NCBI GenBank assembly: GCA_944320865.1
Contig: CALUJC010000035.1
Coordinates: forward strand, 1 to 36,472
Direction of reading: 5' to 3'
DNA from: an uncultured Bacteroides sp.
Lineage (GTDB): Bacteria > Bacteroidota > Bacteroidia > Bacteroidales > Bacteroidaceae
Length of the DNA: 36,472 nt
The translations under genes were made by a program, and so were the position numbers. Of the stretch, positions 7,643 to 16,116 are shown one piece after another. Numbering within the stretch: position 1 is the first letter of the stretch; every line of letters starts with the position of its first letter. The notes beneath the pieces were generated by a model. It did no database searches. It was given only the letters and a program-made list of their open reading frames with translations, and was not told the DNA's origin.

Positions 7643-8552
7643 CGTCAACTGCCGTAAGGCACGCCATGGCCATGCTGTAGTACTTCGAGAGGCCGCTGTC
7701 GCTGCGCGAGGGCAGTACGACGGGGCACGCGGGCCCCTGCAGCAAGCCTGCCATGTCGGCTCCGGCAAAAAGGGTCATGGCCTTGTAGAAGGCATTGCCA
7801 CTCTCTATGTTGGGGAAAATGAGCACATCCGCCTCCCCGTCGATGGGTGAGGCAATGCCCTTGATGTCGCCGCTGGTCTTCTCGCAGGCAGTCTTCACGT
7901 CCAGCGGCCCGTCGATGATGACGTCGCCAAACTCGCCCGCCTCGGCCAGCTCCACGATGTTCACATAGTCCAATGAGTGGGGGAACTTGGCGCTGACCTT
8001 CTCCGTGCAGTGTATCAGCGCGATGCGCGGCCTCTGTATGCCGAAGCTGCGGCAAGTGTGGATGGCATACCAAATCATCTCGATGCGCTGCTGCAACGTG
8101 GGCCGAGGAATGACTGCCGCGTCGCTGAAGAACAGCAGCTTGTGGTAGGCCGGAATCTGCATCACCGCCAGGTGGGTGAGCACCTTGCCACGCGGCAGCA
8201 GTCCGTGCTCCTTATCCAGGATGGCGTGCAGCAGGTTGTCCGTATTGATGATGCCCTTCATCAGGATGTCCGCCTCACCTTGGCGCACCATGTGCACAGC
8301 CAGCCGTGCCGCCTCGTCGGGGTCGTCCACATGGATGGCCTTCACATGGTCGGGATAATGCTTCAAGGTGGGATATTTCTTCAGGATGGCCGAGTCGCCT
8401 ATCATCAGGAACTCGGCAATACCCTCCTCCAGGGCACGGGCGATGGCATATTCCGTGTTAGGGTCGTTGGCACACACCACGGCAATGCGCTTACGGCTGT
8501 TCAATGCTTTCAGGTGGGCGGTAAGCTCGTCAAAATTTCGTATGGGCTGCAT
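7617..8552 (-). CDS. ptb: phosphate butyryltransferase
   Basis: Ptb converts butyryl-CoA (or branched acyl-CoA) and phosphate to the acyl-phosphate used by Buk. The 311-residue protein has the phosphate acetyl/butyryl-transferase fold: N-terminal KRIAVVCANDPNTEYAIARALEEGIAEFLMIGD, the central MKGIINTDNLLHAILDKEHGLLPRG, and C-terminal DVLIFPNIESGNAFYKAMTLFAGADMAGLLQGP with PVVLPSRSDS. The C-terminal residues ELQATSYK and the stop codon are supplied by the inverted repeat that separates the gene from buk, so the end of the protein seems to have been replaced by repeat sequence. A clear promoter lies 17 nt before the predicted transcript start-to-ATG leader. Confidence 0.95.
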   Translation of the reverse strand: MQPIRNFDELTAHLKALNSRKRIAVVCANDPNTEYAIARALEEGIAEFLMIGDSAILKKYPTLKHYPDHVKAIHVDDPDEAARLAVHMVRQGEADILMKGIINTDNLLHAILDKEHGLLPRGKVLTHLAVMQIPAYHKLLFFSDAAVIPRPTLQQRIEMIWYAIHTCRSFGIQRPRIALIHCTEKVSAKFPHSLDYVNIVELAEAGEFGDVIIDGPLDVKTACEKTSGDIKGIASPIDGEADVLIFPNIESGNAFYKAMTLFAGADMAGLLQGPACPVVLPSRSDSGLSKYYSMAMACLTAVDELQATSYK

Positions 8553-8572
8553 AGTACTCGCTGGTTTTTGCC

Positions 8573-8603
8573 CAAAGGTATGTCATTCTGTCGACATATC
8601 CAA
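8573..8603 (-). promoter_or_regulatory. ptb-buk promoter with an internal palindrome
   Basis: Minus-strand TACCTTTG (8580-8573) with TTG (8603-8601) 20 bp upstream. The spacer contains TATGTC (8579-8584) and GACATA (8593-8598), an inverted repeat that overlaps the promoter and could be an operator. The predicted start near 8569 gives a leader of about 17 nt. Confidence 0.75.
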
Positions 8604-8645
8604 CGGTTTCCGGCGAAAACTACACACCGTTGCTTACCATTTGCA

Positions 8646-10049
8646 TTACACGCCCCGCTTCAACCGCTCCACGTAGGCATCTATGCGGTGCAGCTCCGCC
8701 GGGATGTCGATGCCTTGCGGGCAGTGGGGGCTGCACTGGTTGCACCCTATGCAGTGGCTGGCCTGGCGCAGCCGGGGCACGCTGCGGTCGTAGCCCACCA
8801 GGTAGGCGCGGCGGGCACGGCGATAGTTCTCGTCCTGCGTGCTCTCCACAATGTTATCCTCGTTCAGGCACTTGTTGTAGTGCAGCAATATGGCCGGAAT
8901 ATCTATGCCATACGGGCACGGCATGCAATACTTGCAGTCGTTGCACGGGATGGTATCCCTTTGCATCATGCGGTCGGCTATACTTTGCAGGAAGCCGAAG
9001 TCTTCCTCCGTCAGCGGTTTCAAGGGGCCGTAGGTACGCAGGTTATCCTGCAGGTGCTCCATGCGCGTCATGCCGCTCAGCACCGTCAGCACGTCCGGGA
9101 AACTGCCCGCAAAGCGGAATGCCCACGAAGCCACGCTCGCCTCCGGCTCGCGCTGCTTGAACATGGCCACCACATCGTTGGCCACATTGGAGAGCCTCCC
9201 GCCCAGCAGCGGCTCCATGATAACGGCAGGGATGCCGCGCTTGGCCAACTCGCCATACAGGTACTCGGCATCGGTGTTGCGCGGATTAATCTGCTTGGCA
9301 TACTTCCAGTCGAGGTAGTTCAGCTGTATCTGCACGAAGTCCCACTTGTACTTGTCGTGCTCGGCCAGCAGGCGGTCGAACACCCGGATGTCGCCGTGGT
9401 AAGAGAAGCCCAGGTAGCGGATGCGTCCCGCCGCCCGCTCCTCCAGCAGGAAGTCGAGCACCCCGTTCTCGATGTACCGGCTTTCAAACTCCTCCATGGG
9501 CTTGGCACCCATGCCGATGCCGTGCAGCAGGTAATAGTCTATGTAGTCCACCTGCAAAGCCTTCATGGAGTTGCGATACATGCCTATGCTGCCCTCACGC
9601 GTCCAGGTGGAGGGGGCGAAGTTGGACAGCTTGGTGGCAACGAAGAACTTCTCCCTGGGATGCCGGCTCAGGGCAATGCCCGTGGCGCTCTCCGACCCGC
9701 CCCGGCAATAGGCCGGCGACGTATCGAAGTAGTTCACGCCATGCTCCAAAGCATAGTCCACCATGCGGTTCACCATCTCCTGGTCGATGGCCTCGTTGCC
9801 CTCGCGTGCCGAGCGTCCTCCCACCGAGGGCAGACGCATCATGCCGAAGCCCAGAAGCGACACCTTGTCGCCTGTCGAAGGGTTTGTACGGTAGGTCATT
9901 TGCCCCGCAGGGATGTCGCCGGAGGCCGTTGCTGTATTGCCGCCTTTGTTGCCGCAGGCCGTCAGTCCGGCACTTGCCATGCCCGCCGCCCCCATCAGCT
10001 TGAAGAAGTCGCGACGGGATATTTTGTCTTTATTCTTTCCGTTTTCCAT
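8646..10049 (-). CDS. Tat-signal aldo/keto reductase with two 4Fe-4S clusters
   Basis: This 467-residue protein starts at 10049 (MENGKNKDK), with an AAAGGT ribosome-binding site; the longer in-frame start would run into the upstream gene. The N terminus carries a twin-arginine motif RRDFFK at residues 12-17, a hydrophobic stretch and a lipobox-like LTAC (Cys32), suggesting a Tat-exported lipoprotein. The middle is an aldo/keto reductase barrel (GFGMMRLP, YFDTSPAY, DYYLLHG). The C terminus has two ferredoxin motifs, CNDCKYCMPCPYG and CIGCNQCSPHCPQG. The substrate is unknown. It follows the membrane ferredoxin gene by 11 bp, so the two are probably co-transcribed and may exchange electrons at the outer face of the inner membrane. 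Export is inferred from the signal only. Confidence 0.85.
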   Translation of the reverse strand: MENGKNKDKISRRDFFKLMGAAGMASAGLTACGNKGGNTATASGDIPAGQMTYRTNPSTGDKVSLLGFGMMRLPSVGGRSAREGNEAIDQEMVNRMVDYALEHGVNYFDTSPAYCRGGSESATGIALSRHPREKFFVATKLSNFAPSTWTREGSIGMYRNSMKALQVDYIDYYLLHGIGMGAKPMEEFESRYIENGVLDFLLEERAAGRIRYLGFSYHGDIRVFDRLLAEHDKYKWDFVQIQLNYLDWKYAKQINPRNTDAEYLYGELAKRGIPAVIMEPLLGGRLSNVANDVVAMFKQREPEASVASWAFRFAGSFPDVLTVLSGMTRMEHLQDNLRTYGPLKPLTEEDFGFLQSIADRMMQRDTIPCNDCKYCMPCPYGIDIPAILLHYNKCLNEDNIVESTQDENYRRARRAYLVGYDRSVPRLRQASHCIGCNQCSPHCPQGIDIPAELHRIDAYVERLKRGV

Positions 10050-10060
10050 ACCTTTGCATG

Positions 10061-11581
10061 TTATAGTTCTCTGTGTACCTCGTTTCCTTTCACATAAATC
10101 GCACTGAACGGACGCGCCGGACAAAGGTTCTCGCACGCCCCGCACCCAATGCACCGCTCCACATTGACGGCCGGAATCTTGGGCGAATCAGGATTGCCCG
10201 CCTCGCTGGACACCATCTGGATGGCTCCCGTAGGACAATGTCGGGCACAGTTGCCACACTCCACCCCATCGGCCAGCGGCACGCAATTCTCCTTTATCCA
10301 CACCGCACGGCCTACCTGCGTGGCCGACTTTTCGGCCAGGTCAATCAATTGGATAGCTCCCGCCGGGCACACCTCGCTGCACTTGGCACACTCGGGGCGA
10401 CAATACCCGCGCTCATAGCTCATTTCGGGCTGCATCAGCCTCAGCGAGTCTGTAGAAGGGCGGAGCACTCCGTTGGGGCACACCGACACGCAAAGCTGGC
10501 AAGCCGTGCAATGCTGTGCAAAGTGCCTCAGGCTTCTTGCCCCGGGAGGTACAATCGGGGTCTTGCGGTCGGGTATCTTCTTATCCTCAATCACCGCCAA
10601 GCCACCATCCACTTTCTTCTCCTGCGCTTTCAGGGCCACCGTCGTAGCTACCAGGGCCGTGGCAGTAAGAAAACTGCGGCGCGAGGCTGCTGACGCCTTA
10701 TCATTGGCCAAGGAGGCACTTTGACCATTCCCTTGCGAAGTTTTCCCTTGGGCAAGCCCTCGCAAAGGCACGTGCTTGTAACTGATAGCCCCCTTGTGGC
10801 ACTTCCCTATGCAATCCATGCAAGCCACGCAGCGACTATAGTCTATCCGGTGGTTGGCTATGTCTATGCAGGCCGCCTTGCAATTCTTTGCACAAAGCTT
10901 GCAGTTCACGCACTTGTCAGTGTCAATCACCGGCTTTAGCCACGAGAAGCGGGACAGGAAGCCCAGCACCGTGCCCACCGGGCAGATGGTGTTGCAATAG
11001 GTACGCCCGTTGCGCCACGCCAATACACCTATGATAATAAAGGTGAGCAAGGCGATGAGAAACGTGGGCAAGCTCTTCAGCCACACCTCGGTCTCATAGA
11101 AGGCATAGCTGTCGGCACGCTCGGCCAAGTAAGCCAGCAGGTTGTTGCCCCAGCCATAAAGGGGAGCAAACAGGTTACCCGCTATCCGCCCGTAAGAACT
11201 GTAAGGCGCCAGCAAGGCAACGAATGAACCTACTCCCGCCACCAAAGCCACAATGAATACCGCCAGCACACCGTAGCGCAGCCATTGCTTGGCAGGCGAA
11301 TAGGTGTAACGGTTCTTTTTCCGCCGTTTCCCCAGCCAGGCAAAGACATCCTGCATCACGCCCAGCGGACAAATCACCGAGCAATACACCCGCCCGCAGA
11401 CAAGCGTCAGCAATATTAAGAACACCACCACGCCCGCATTCACGGCCAGTAGCGCGGGCAAGAACTGTATCTTCGCCATCCATCCCAACCAGGCATGCAC
11501 CGTCCCCGTAAAGTCGAGGAACAGCAACGTGATGCCCACAAAGAACAGGACGGCCAGCGTCAATCTGATTTTACGTAACAT
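10061..11581 (-). CDS. NapH/NosR-type membrane ferredoxin protein, six 4Fe-4S clusters
   Basis: A 506-residue redox protein. Its N-terminal half has about five membrane segments and two CxxxxxCPxG motifs of the NapH/NosR (Fer4_5) family: CGRVYCSVICPLG at 62-74 and YCNTICPVG at 195-203. Two ferredoxin clusters follow (Cys224-234 and Cys251-261). The C-terminal part carries four more cysteine clusters (from 358, 394, 442 and 477). Between the halves, ARG-ARG-SER-PHE-LEU at 301-305 followed by a hydrophobic run looks like an internal twin-arginine signal. The start at 11581 is preferred over the longer frame because a -7 box lies immediately upstream of it. Likely role: relay of electrons across or along the inner membrane to the neighbouring Tat-type redox proteins. 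Confidence 0.85.
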   Translation of the reverse strand: MLRKIRLTLAVLFFVGITLLFLDFTGTVHAWLGWMAKIQFLPALLAVNAGVVVFLILLTLVCGRVYCSVICPLGVMQDVFAWLGKRRKKNRYTYSPAKQWLRYGVLAVFIVALVAGVGSFVALLAPYSSYGRIAGNLFAPLYGWGNNLLAYLAERADSYAFYETEVWLKSLPTFLIALLTFIIIGVLAWRNGRTYCNTICPVGTVLGFLSRFSWLKPVIDTDKCVNCKLCAKNCKAACIDIANHRIDYSRCVACMDCIGKCHKGAISYKHVPLRGLAQGKTSQGNGQSASLANDKASAASRRSFLTATALVATTVALKAQEKKVDGGLAVIEDKKIPDRKTPIVPPGARSLRHFAQHCTACQLCVSVCPNGVLRPSTDSLRLMQPEMSYERGYCRPECAKCSEVCPAGAIQLIDLAEKSATQVGRAVWIKENCVPLADGVECGNCARHCPTGAIQMVSSEAGNPDSPKIPAVNVERCIGCGACENLCPARPFSAIYVKGNEVHREL

Positions 11582-11607
11582 AACTTCCAACTCTTTTTTA
11601 CCGCTTG

Positions 11608-11615
11608 CAAAGGTA
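11608..11615 (-). promoter_or_regulatory. -7 box of the membrane ferredoxin operon
   Basis: Minus-strand TACCTTTG (11615-11608) predicts a start near 11604, 23 nt before the chosen ATG. No TTG is present at the usual distance. Confidence 0.55.
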
Positions 11616-11758
11616 AGGCGCAGAAGCCTAATGTACCTTACCAAAATTACGGAAAGTGATGCACGGATTACTGTTTTCGCCCCGTCTATCGGTCTGAAAA
11701 CCGCAATCTTGGCATTTTCTTCTGCCCTCTGTGCAACAGGGGTGAAGGACAGGTTGCC

Positions 11759-11766
11759 TACCTTTG
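11759..11766 (+). promoter_or_regulatory. -7 box of the flavodoxin-ferredoxin gene
   Basis: TACCTTTG at 11759-11766 predicts a start near 11770, giving a 25-nt leader. It is divergent from the box at 11615-11608, with about 140 bp between them where shared regulation could act. Confidence 0.55.
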
Positions 11767-11794
11767 CCCCCAAGAACCATAAACCCGCTTACTC

Positions 11795-12739
11795 ATGATG
11801 GAAACCAACCGCAAACTCAATCGCCGCGAGGCCCTGAAGCGCATGGGTCTGCTCGTGGCAGGCAGCGTGGCTGCCGCATCGGGAACCTTTGCCTTGTCGT
11901 CTTGCTCAGTTCCCAAGCTCCGTCGCATTATCTTCTACTTTACCGGCACCGGCAATTGCCTCTACGTGGCGCGCCAGCTGGCTACCGAAAGCACCACTCT
12001 GCTTAGCATTCCCCAGTTGGTGAAGCAAGGCAACTACGACTTCGAGGCCGACGAAATAGGCATTGTCTACCCCATCTACGGCCACATGCCGCCCTACATG
12101 GTGAGACAGTTCATACAGAAAGCCCGGCTCAAGGCCGGTTATAAGTTTGCCGTCCTCACCTTCGGCGCCCGCAAGTGCAATGCCGTAGAGATATGGGATG
12201 AAGCCGCCCGTAAGGCCGGACACACCTTCGACTACATCACCACCATAATTATGGTAGACAACTGGCTACCCAACTTCGACATGAACGAGCAGATGAAGCT
12301 GGACAAGCACATCCCCGAAAGCCTGCAACGCATCAACGCCGACCTTGCCGTCCGCCGCCGCTGGCATGAGCCCGTCACCGAAGAAGAGCGCGCGATGCAC
12401 GCCGGCTTCATGGCCTACACCGGCCTCGACCCCGAAAAAGGCTTTGTGATGAAAAGCGAGAAATACTTTCGGGTGACCGACCGTTGCGTGGATTGCGGCA
12501 TCTGTACCTACGTATGCCCGCGGGGCAACTACTCGCTCACCTCGCGCGGAGTGAAGGCCGAGGGCGACTGCGAATTCTGCTTTGCCTGCATACACAACTG
12601 CCCGCAGAAGGCCATACAGTTTGCCCACCTGCCCGATGACCCGCTCTTGGCACGTGGTGAGGTGAACCCTGATGCCCGCTATCGCAACGAACACATCTCG
12701 CTTTACGACCTGAAGGCGGCCAACAACCAATTGCTGTAG
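11795..12739 (+). CDS. EFR1-type flavodoxin-ferredoxin fusion with a Tat-like signal
   Basis: This 314-residue protein has an N-terminal signal with NRREALKRMG (twin arginine at 10-11), a hydrophobic run and a lipobox-like LSSC (Cys37). A flavodoxin-type FMN-binding domain starts with FYFTGTGNCLYVAR at about 48-60, and two C-terminal 4Fe-4S motifs follow (CVDCGICTYVCP and CEFCFACIHNCP). The order flavodoxin-2x4Fe-4S is that of the EFR1 family. ATG codons at 11795 and 11798 are both possible starts. The gene is divergent from the membrane ferredoxin gene and ends 3 bp before the AraC gene that converges on it. It probably belongs to the same extracytoplasmic redox group; its partner and substrate are unknown. 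Confidence 0.82.
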   Translation: MMETNRKLNRREALKRMGLLVAGSVAAASGTFALSSCSVPKLRRIIFYFTGTGNCLYVARQLATESTTLLSIPQLVKQGNYDFEADEIGIVYPIYGHMPPYMVRQFIQKARLKAGYKFAVLTFGARKCNAVEIWDEAARKAGHTFDYITTIIMVDNWLPNFDMNEQMKLDKHIPESLQRINADLAVRRRWHEPVTEEERAMHAGFMAYTGLDPEKGFVMKSEKYFRVTDRCVDCGICTYVCPRGNYSLTSRGVKAEGDCEFCFACIHNCPQKAIQFAHLPDDPLLARGEVNPDARYRNEHISLYDLKAANNQLL

Positions 12740-12742
12740 CCT

Positions 12743-13579
12743 CTACGCCCCGCTGCTTTTGCGGAACACGGAAGGGGGCACCCCCAAGTGCTGCTGCACA
12801 TAACGGCTGAAATGGGCCGGAGAGGAGAAACCGAAACTGTCGGCAATATCGGTCAGTGTCTGTGACTTGTCGCGCAACTGCCGCGCAATGTCGAGCACCG
12901 TGTACCGGTTTATCCAGAAGTTGGCTGCATAGCCGCTCACGTTGCGCGACACTTCCGACAAGTATTTGGGGCTGACGCACAGCCGGTCGGCATAGTAGCC
13001 CACCTCGCGGTGGCGGCGGAACTCCCCGTCCTCCAGCATGCCGAGGAAGCGACTCATAATGGATGCACTCTGCAAGGGGAGGTCGCTTTCATCGTACAGG
13101 TGGGAGTGGAAGTCAAAAAAGTCCAGTATCATCATCTGCACGGCGCAGAGCAGCATGTCGCGGTAAAAGTGGTGCTCCTCGTCGGCCACACACCCGGCCA
13201 CCAGGTCAAAGTTGCGGCGGCAGCGCGCCTGCTGCCCGGCATCGAGCCGCATCACCGGGTTCAGAAACAAGGCAAGCTGCCCCTTCATGCCATAGTTGCT
13301 CTGCGGGGTGCTCAGCTCTATGAAGCCCGCCGTGACGTACACCACCCGCACCCGGAAGTCCGCCGAGGGGCAGATGCCTTCCACCAGCTTCCCTTTGCGT
13401 ACAATCATTAGGTCGCCCTCCCGAAGCTCAAACTCCTTGCCATTGAACACAAAGCGGCAACTGCCCTCCGTGCAAAGGGCATGCGCCAGGTAGTCGGCAT
13501 ACCTGTCCGTCCCCAGCCCGTCGAGCGTATCGGCGATAATCACGTCACGAGTCTTTTCCATCGTCATATCTTGTTCCAT
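12743..13579 (-). CDS. AraC family transcriptional regulator
   Basis: A 278-residue regulator with an N-terminal cupin-like sensing domain (GSCRFVFNGKEFELREGDLMIVRKGKL) and a C-terminal double helix-turn-helix; the second helix region is SLTDIADSFGFSSPAHFSRYVQQHLG-like, ending in GVPPSVFRKSSGA. The start at 13579 (MEQDMTME) is preferred: the longer frame to 13648 begins upstream of a near-perfect promoter at 13632-13601, so it cannot be translated from that transcript. Starts at 13567 or 13561 are alternatives. It converges on the EFR1 gene. Its targets are not evident; the adjacent redox cluster is a reasonable guess. Confidence 0.9.
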   Translation of the reverse strand: MEQDMTMEKTRDVIIADTLDGLGTDRYADYLAHALCTEGSCRFVFNGKEFELREGDLMIVRKGKLVEGICPSADFRVRVVYVTAGFIELSTPQSNYGMKGQLALFLNPVMRLDAGQQARCRRNFDLVAGCVADEEHHFYRDMLLCAVQMMILDFFDFHSHLYDESDLPLQSASIMSRFLGMLEDGEFRRHREVGYYADRLCVSPKYLSEVSRNVSGYAANFWINRYTVLDIARQLRDKSQTLTDIADSFGFSSPAHFSRYVQQHLGVPPSVFRKSSGA

Positions 13580-13600
13580 TGTTTTGTCCGGTATCCTGCA

Positions 13601-13632
13601 CAAATATACCTCTTCCGCCCCATTCTTGCAAA
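13601..13632 (-). promoter_or_regulatory. promoter of the AraC-family regulator
   Basis: Minus-strand TATATTTG (13608-13601) with TTTG (13632-13629) exactly 20 bp upstream. It settles the start codon choice for the downstream gene; the leader is only about 18 nt. Confidence 0.8.
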
Positions 13633-13796
13633 TAGCACTGCTCACCATTCACTTTTCTTTATATCCGTCATCAGAATATCTTACACCCCAAAATGCAGGA
13701 ATATAGCCAAAAGGCAAGATTGTCCGTCCTGTTTCCGACTGTGAATCAGACGGGTACGTTCCTGGGTTGTCCCATCCTTTTACCAACTGCGTACCT

Positions 13797-13900
13797 GCTT
13801 CGTACCCCAGTCGTACCTTGTTCGGTCCTCCTTCGCTCCGGCTTCGGCCCTATGGAGCGAAGCGGGAACGACTGAAATCCGTACAAGGTGAGTCGGAATA
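13797..13900 (+). repeat. dispersed repeat, copy A
   Basis: This stretch shares TCGTACCCCAGTCGTACC, TTCGGC-CTATGGAGCG and ACAAGGT, in the same order, with the minus strand of 29161-29254. It reads without a plausible gene; the short frames across it have no start signals. The rest of the 13633-13990 gap shows nothing recognisable. Confidence 0.75.
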
Positions 13901-13991
13901 CTTTACATCGGACTGCCCCGTACAAGCGGCAGACGGCAGGCGGAATCACTAAAAAAAGTTTTCTTCCTGCTGCTTTCCGCCCCGAAATGTG

Positions 13992-13999
13992 TATTTTTG
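13992..13999 (+). promoter_or_regulatory. -7 box of the LD-carboxypeptidase operon
   Basis: TATTTTTG at 13992-13999; predicted start near 14003. An in-frame ATG at 13997 overlaps this box and is therefore rejected in favour of 14021. Confidence 0.55.
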
Positions 14000-14020
14000 C
14001 CGGAAATCAACAGAAAGCTT

Positions 14021-14965
14021 ATGAACAGCCTGACATTTCCACCCTACCTCGGCGAGGGCGACCGCGTGGTCATCGTCTCTCCCTCAAGCAAGATTGACAA
14101 GGCCTTCCTCAAAGGAGCCGTCAAGCGGTTGCGCTCGTGGGGGCTGGAAGTGGTGGTGGCACGCCACGCGGCATCATCGTGCGGCACGTATGCAGGCACC
14201 ATCGCCCAGCGGGTGGAAGACCTCCAGGCGGCGATGGACGACGAAGGGGCGAAGGTCATCTTGTGCAGCCGGGGCGGATACGGGGCGGTGCACCTGGTGG
14301 ACAAGCTGGACTTTACCTGCTTCCGCAAGCACCCCAAGTGGCTGGTGGGCTTCAGCGACATCACGGCGCTGCACAACCTGATGCAGCACGAGGGCTTTGC
14401 CTCGCTGCATGCCCCCATGGCGCGACACCTCACCGTGGAGCCTGCCGACGACCCCTGCACGCTGGCCCTGCGCGACATCCTCTTCGGCCGGGGGGCGGGC
14501 GCGATGGAAGGCTTCGGCTACACCTGTCCGGCACACAAGCTGAACCACCGGGGCACGGCCACGGGCACGCTGCGCGGCGGGAACCTCTCCGTGTTCTACG
14601 GGCTGCGCGGCACGCCGCTCGACATTCCTCCTGAAGACACCATCCTCTACCTGGAGGACGTGGGCGAACGCCCTCACGCCGTGGAGCGCATGCTGTACAA
14701 CCTGCGGCTGGGCGGCGTGCTGGGGCGGCTGAAAGGGCTCATCATCGGGCAGTTCACCGAGTACGTGGAAAACAAGTCGCTGGGCAAAGACCTGTATGGC
14801 GCGCTGGCCGATGTGCTGAAGGAGTATGACATGCCCGTATGCTTCAACTTCCCCGTGGGGCACGTCACCCTGAACGTTCCCCTCGTCAACGGCGCCCGGG
14901 TGACACTGGAGGTGGGCAAGAAGGAGGCTCGGTTAAGCTTTGCACTCCATGACAGAAATACATAA
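14021..14965 (+). CDS. ldcA: S66 family LD-carboxypeptidase
   Basis: LD-carboxypeptidase removes the terminal D-alanine from muropeptide tetrapeptides during cell-wall recycling. The 314-residue protein shows the S66 pattern: GEGDRVVIVSPSS near the N terminus, CSRGGYGAV at about 82-90, and the nucleophile elbow GFSDITALH with Ser112. The later LEDVGERPHAVERML supplies the expected acidic residue and PVGHVTLNVPLVNG the histidine of the Ser-Glu-His triad. No signal peptide is evident, consistent with cytosolic recycling. Length is normal. The gene is followed after 29 bp by an M28-type lipoprotein gene, so the two are probably one operon. S66 also contains microcin C self-immunity peptidases, a less likely alternative. 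Confidence 0.88.
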   Translation: MNSLTFPPYLGEGDRVVIVSPSSKIDKAFLKGAVKRLRSWGLEVVVARHAASSCGTYAGTIAQRVEDLQAAMDDEGAKVILCSRGGYGAVHLVDKLDFTCFRKHPKWLVGFSDITALHNLMQHEGFASLHAPMARHLTVEPADDPCTLALRDILFGRGAGAMEGFGYTCPAHKLNHRGTATGTLRGGNLSVFYGLRGTPLDIPPEDTILYLEDVGERPHAVERMLYNLRLGGVLGRLKGLIIGQFTEYVENKSLGKDLYGALADVLKEYDMPVCFNFPVGHVTLNVPLVNGARVTLEVGKKEARLSFALHDRNT

Positions 14966-14994
14966 ACATACCTATACAAAGACAACTCAAAGAC

Positions 14995-16008
14995 ATGAAA
15001 CGGAATCACACTCTTATCATTCCCCTGTTTGCACTGCTCATTGCAGGAATAACTGCCTGCGGGAACAGCAAGAACAGCCAGGCAGCGGGTGATACTACGC
15101 CCGCCGGCGGGGCTTCCAACGTCAGCGTACCAGCCTTTAATGCCGACAGTGCTTACCAGTACGTCAAGGCGCAGTGCGACTTCGGGCCGCGCGTGCCCAA
15201 CACGCAGGCACACCGTCTGTGCGGCGAATACCTCTTCCAGAAACTGCGCCAGTTTGGCGCACAGGTGTACGACCAGCATGCCGACCTCATTGCCTACGAC
15301 AACACCATACTGAAGGCACGCAACATCATCGCCTCCTTCAACCCCGACAACCGCCGCCGCGTGCTGCTCTGCGCCCATTGGGACAGCCGCCCCTATGCCG
15401 ACGAGGAGCAAGACGAGGCCCTGCAGCGGAAACCCATCCTGGGTGCCAACGACGGCGCCAGCGGCGTGGGAGTCTTGCTGGAAGTGGCGCGACAATTGCA
15501 GCAGCAAGCCCCGTCGATAGGCATCGACATCGTGCTGTTCGACGCGGAAGACTACGGCATCCCCACCTTCTACCGGGGCAGCTACAAGCCGGACACCTGG
15601 TGCCTGGGCTCGCAGTACTGGGGGCGCATGCCGCACGTTGCCGGATACAACGCCCGCTTCGGCATCTTGCTCGACATGGTGGGCGGCCGGGGAGCCACGT
15701 TCTACTACGAAGGCTTCTCGCAACGCACGGCCGGCAAGTATGTCAAGAAGATTTGGGATGCTGCCCACCGCATAGGCTTCGGCAGCTACTTCCCACAGCG
15801 CAACGGCTCGGAGGTGACGGACGACCACCTGTATGTGTATCAGCTGCGCAAAATTCCTTGCGTGGACATCATAAACTATGACCCCAATGCCTCGAGCGGC
15901 TTCGGCGACTTCTGGCACACGCACCGGGACAATATGGACATCATAGACCGCGCCACCCTGCAGGCTGTGGGGCAGACGGTGCTGGAGGTGATTTATAACG
16001 AACAATAA
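14995..16008 (+). CDS. M28-family / glutaminyl-cyclase-like lipoprotein
   Basis: A 337-residue lipoprotein, with signal peptide and lipobox ITAC ending in Cys22, is therefore predicted in the cell envelope. The M28 zinc-peptidase fold is clear: LLCAHWDSRP (His128), GANDGASG (Asp153), LFDAEDYG (Glu185, Asp186) and FWHTHRDNMD (His308). The spacing and the GANDGASG-to-DAEDYG arrangement resemble glutaminyl-peptide cyclotransferases, which keep a single zinc and convert N-terminal glutamine to pyroglutamate; a two-zinc aminopeptidase is the alternative. Many Bacteroidetes envelope proteins expose N-terminal glutamine after signal removal, so a cyclase role is plausible, but this is inference. Confidence 0.82.
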   Translation: MKRNHTLIIPLFALLIAGITACGNSKNSQAAGDTTPAGGASNVSVPAFNADSAYQYVKAQCDFGPRVPNTQAHRLCGEYLFQKLRQFGAQVYDQHADLIAYDNTILKARNIIASFNPDNRRRVLLCAHWDSRPYADEEQDEALQRKPILGANDGASGVGVLLEVARQLQQQAPSIGIDIVLFDAEDYGIPTFYRGSYKPDTWCLGSQYWGRMPHVAGYNARFGILLDMVGGRGATFYYEGFSQRTAGKYVKKIWDAAHRIGFGSYFPQRNGSEVTDDHLYVYQLRKIPCVDIINYDPNASSGFGDFWHTHRDNMDIIDRATLQAVGQTVLEVIYNEQ

Positions 16009-16012
16009 TGGT

Positions 16013-16110
16013 AAATGAAGAATGAAGAATCGCCGCGAAACGCGGCAAAATGAAGAATTGCATAGGTGCAGATACGGAGTTCTTCATTCTTCATTATTAA
16101 TTCTTCATTA
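16013..16110. repeat. ATGAAGAA word-repeat element, copy 1
   Basis: The left part has AATGAAGAATGAAGAAT, a small hairpin GCCGCG-AAA-CGCGGC (16032-16046) and a further AATGAAGAATT. The right part (16077-16109) carries inverted words TTCTTCATT three times. The whole can fold into one hairpin. The same order of parts occurs at 34614-34714. It fills the gap between the M28 lipoprotein and sufE. Confidence 0.85.
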
Positions 16111-16116
16111 AATATT

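Noticed and set aside
7977-10097. Long open frame opposite ptb and the aldo/keto reductase gene (706 codons)
   Set aside because: Antisense shadow of genes with clear motifs; no start signal, no recognisable domain.
13580-13648. N-terminal extension of the AraC regulator
   Set aside because: The promoter at 13632-13601 lies inside this extension, so it would not be transcribed in full.
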